Shown here piece by piece: positions 11,961 through 13,507 of a DNA stretch of 13,507 nt (its first letter is position 1; each line of letters starts with the position of its first letter). The notes under the pieces are model-generated. The model saw nothing but the letters and a program-made list of their open reading frames with translations, did not search any database and was not told the origin of the DNA. The stretch is from contig JBCDJJ010000090.1 of assembly GCA_038747915.1 (NCBI GenBank), forward strand, positions 1 through 13,507, written 5' to 3'. A program made the position numbers and the translations under genes. This DNA is from JBCDAP01 sp038747915 (GTDB lineage: Bacteria > Planctomycetota > Phycisphaerae > Phycisphaerales > UBA1924).

Positions 11961-13463
11961 TCAGAATTCCGCGTTCCGAGGCGTCCGGGGGAACGGGATC
12001 ACATCCCGCACGTTCGCCATCCCCGTGATGAACATGATCAGCCGCTCGAAGCCCAGCCCGAACCCCGCGTGCGGCACCGTGCCGTACTTGCGTAGGTCGC
12101 GGTACCACCAGTAGGCCGCCTTCTCCAGGCCCTGCTCGTCGAGCCGGCGGTCGAGCATGTCGAGCCGCTCCTCACGCTGAGCCCCGCCGATGATCTCCCC
12201 GATGCCGGGCACCAGCACATCCATCGCCGCGACGGTCTCGCGTCCCTGCGCATCGGGCTCGTTCATCCGCATGTAGAACGCCTTGATCTGCTTGGGGTAG
12301 TTGATCAGCACCACCGGCTGCTTGAAATGATCCTCGGTCAGGTACCGCTCGTGCTCCGACTGCAGATCGCTCCCCCATTCGACCGGGTACTCGAAGGCCT
12401 TGCCCGACTTCTCGAGGATCTCGATCGCCTCGGTGTAGGTCAGCCGGCGGAACGAACTCTCGACGACGTGACCCAGCCGGTCGAGCAGCCCCGGCTCGAT
12501 CCGCTGATCGAAGAACGCCATGTCGTCCGCCCGCTCGCGCAGCACGCGTGCGATGACAAACTTCAGCAAGGCCTCGCCGAGGTCGATGTTGTCGCTCAGA
12601 TCAGCAAAGGCGATCTCCGGCTCGATCATCCAGAACTCGGCGAGATGGCGGCTGGTATTCGAGTTCTCCGCCCGGAATGTCGGCCCGAAGGTGTACACCT
12701 TCCCGAGCGCACACGCGTAGGTCTCCACGTTGAGCTGACCGGAGACGGTCAGGAATGCCTCCTTGCCGAAGAAGTCGTCCGCGAAGGTGTGACCGGCGAC
12801 CGGTGGCGGAGGCGTCTCACCTCCGCGGACATCGGCCGGTGTTCGCTCAGGCGAGACGCCTCCGTCACCATCCACCACCGGCCTGTTCACCGCATCCAGC
12901 GTGCTCACGCGGAACATCTCGCCCGCCCCCTCGCAATCGCTCGCTGTGATGATCGGCGTGTGCACCCAGTAGAAGCCCTCGTCGTGGAAGAAATCGTGGA
13001 TGGCCTTGGCCAGACAGTGCCGCACCCGAGCAACGGCACCGAACGTGTTCGTGCGCACACGAAGGTGCGCCTGCTCCCGCAGGTACTCGAAGGTGTGCCG
13101 CTTCGCGGGCACCGGATAGGTATCCGGATCGTCAACGAACCCCACCACCTCGATCGATTCCGCCTTGAGCTCGACCGACTGCCCCTTCCCCTTGCTCTCG
13201 ACCAGCTCACCGACCGCCCGCACGCTCGCCCCCGTCGTCACGTGCAAAATCTCAGATTCGTAGTTCGCCAGCTCGCTCGGCGCCACGACCTGAAGATCAC
13301 CGAAGCACGAGCCATCGTTCAGATTGATGAAGCTCAGCCCGGCCTTTGAATCCCGCCGCGTGCGCACCCACCCTTGCACACACACCCGGTGACCGGGCGA
13401 TCCCGCGAGTGCATCGGAGACAGAGGTCACGGGCTCGGCAGCGGTGGTCATGGTCTCACTCAT
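11961..13463 (-). CDS. asnS: Asparagine--tRNA ligase with an in-frame repeat-derived insertion
   Basis: The 500-residue class II aminoacyl-tRNA synthetase attaches Asn to tRNA-Asn. The N-terminal OB-fold anticodon-binding domain spans about 24-110 (VCVQGWVRTRRDSKAGLSFINLNDGS). The catalytic core shows motif 2 (FRAENSNTSRHLAEFWMIEPE, 263-283), IKAFYMRMNE (393-402), MDVLVPGIGEIIGG (414-427), WWYRDLRKYG (452-461) and motif 3 with the conserved ending GFGLGFERLIMFITGMANVRDVIPFPRTPRNAEF. The usual length is about 466. Here residues 199-221 (GDGGVSPERT... to PPPP) are extra and are encoded exactly by a 69-bp palindromic element at 12801-12869. Removing them gives a gapless match in length to E. coli AsnRS between FRVSTLD and DFFGKE. 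The start at 13463 follows TACAGT by 7 nt. The ATG at 13493 lies inside another repeat and is rejected. The insertion site is a surface loop before the catalytic core, so the enzyme is probably active. Confidence 0.96.
   Translation of the reverse strand: MSETMTTAAEPVTSVSDALAGSPGHRVCVQGWVRTRRDSKAGLSFINLNDGSCFGDLQVVAPSELANYESEILHVTTGASVRAVGELVESKGKGQSVELKAESIEVVGFVDDPDTYPVPAKRHTFEYLREQAHLRVRTNTFGAVARVRHCLAKAIHDFFHDEGFYWVHTPIITASDCEGAGEMFRVSTLDAVNRPVVDGDGGVSPERTPADVRGGETPPPPVAGHTFADDFFGKEAFLTVSGQLNVETYACALGKVYTFGPTFRAENSNTSRHLAEFWMIEPEIAFADLSDNIDLGEALLKFVIARVLRERADDMAFFDQRIEPGLLDRLGHVVESSFRRLTYTEAIEILEKSGKAFEYPVEWGSDLQSEHERYLTEDHFKQPVVLINYPKQIKAFYMRMNEPDAQGRETVAAMDVLVPGIGEIIGGAQREERLDMLDRRLDEQGLEKAAYWWYRDLRKYGTVPHAGFGLGFERLIMFITGMANVRDVIPFPRTPRNAEF
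12801..12869. repeat. Palindromic repeat element inserted in frame within asnS
   Basis: Arms at 12802-12831 and 12840-12869 are inverted copies, 25 of 30 positions matching. The outer 17 bases (GGTGGCGGAGGCGTCTC at 12802-12818 with GAGACGCCTCCGTCACC at 12853-12869) have one mismatch. The spacer is TCGGCCGG. The unit encodes 23 residues of asnS that typical AsnRS proteins lack. Its left part matches the repeat at 13480-13507, its outer end matches 11912-11923, and its right part matches 9049-9068. Confidence 0.88.
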
Positions 13464-13470
13464 AACGACG

Positions 13471-13476
13471 ACTGTA
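13471..13476 (-). promoter_or_regulatory. -10-like TACAGT, 7 nt before the asnS start codon
   Basis: On the minus strand TACAGT is followed by CGTCGTT and the ATG at 13463. The spacing predicts a transcript that begins at or one base before the ATG. There is no Shine-Dalgarno sequence. The promoter lies directly beside the repeat that starts at 13480, which would therefore cover its -35 region. Confidence 0.45.
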
Positions 13477-13479
13477 CCC

Positions 13480-13507
13480 GGTGGCGGAGGCATCTTGCCT
13501 CCGCGGA
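13480..13507. repeat. Palindromic repeat upstream of asnS, cut by the window end
   Basis: GGTGGCGGAGGC (13480-13491), six bases, then CCTCCGCGGA (13498-13507) repeats the left arm of the asnS element (12802-12829): the first 12 and last 10 bases are identical and only the six between differ. GCGGAGGC (13484-13491) and GCCTCCGC (13497-13504) form a perfect 8-bp hairpin. The second half of the element, if present, lies beyond the window. Confidence 0.75.

Noticed and set aside
13464..13493. ATG at 13493 as the asnS start
   Set aside because: It lies inside a palindromic repeat and would translate the proposed promoter. The ATG at 13463 fits the -10 spacing.

Overview
High-GC bacterial window, most consistent with a planctomycete and probably class Phycisphaerae. 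This placement is an inference. It rests on the mix of a long-form Nif3, a RibBA-like protein with a degenerate second domain, a secreted DUF4139-type protein, a DUF6986 aldolase-like protein, and a 'double CxxC zinc ribbon plus membrane segments' protein of a kind common in that phylum. No rRNA, tRNA, CRISPR array, transposase or phage gene is visible. The gene set is chromosomal housekeeping plus a few poorly characterised proteins.

Layout. 1-1290: a ThiF/MoeB/HesA-type adenylyltransferase (minus), separated by a terminator hairpin from the next gene. 1291-2469: a RibBA-like protein (minus) whose GTP cyclohydrolase II half has lost its zinc cysteines. 2522-3751: an M42-like metallopeptidase (plus), divergent from ribBA across only 52 bp. 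3760-4890: a Nif3-family protein (minus), convergent with the peptidase over a palindrome. 5189-7306: a secreted DUF4139-type protein with a C-terminal coiled coil (plus). 7541-8857: a DUF6986/CitE-like protein (plus). 8858-9132: a cluster of palindromic repeats. 9133-10251: the ychF GTPase (plus). 10288-11165: a zinc-ribbon membrane protein, apparently split by a frameshift (plus). 11178-11882: a small SAM-dependent methyltransferase (minus). 11961-13463: asnS (minus), carrying an in-frame palindromic insertion and flanked on both sides by related repeats.

The genes do not form one pathway. They are mostly single transcription units with many strand switches.

Two patterns stand out. First, a family of GC-rich palindromic repeats lies between genes and also inside asnS. 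There a 69-bp unit adds 23 residues without breaking the frame, and removing it gives a gapless match to the usual AsnRS length. This resembles the protein-invading palindromic elements known from Rickettsia. Second, five start codons are preceded by TANNNT at 6 (four genes) or 7 (one gene) nucleotides. This places the predicted transcription start on or beside the ATG and suggests leaderless mRNAs. Three other genes have clear Shine-Dalgarno sequences instead.
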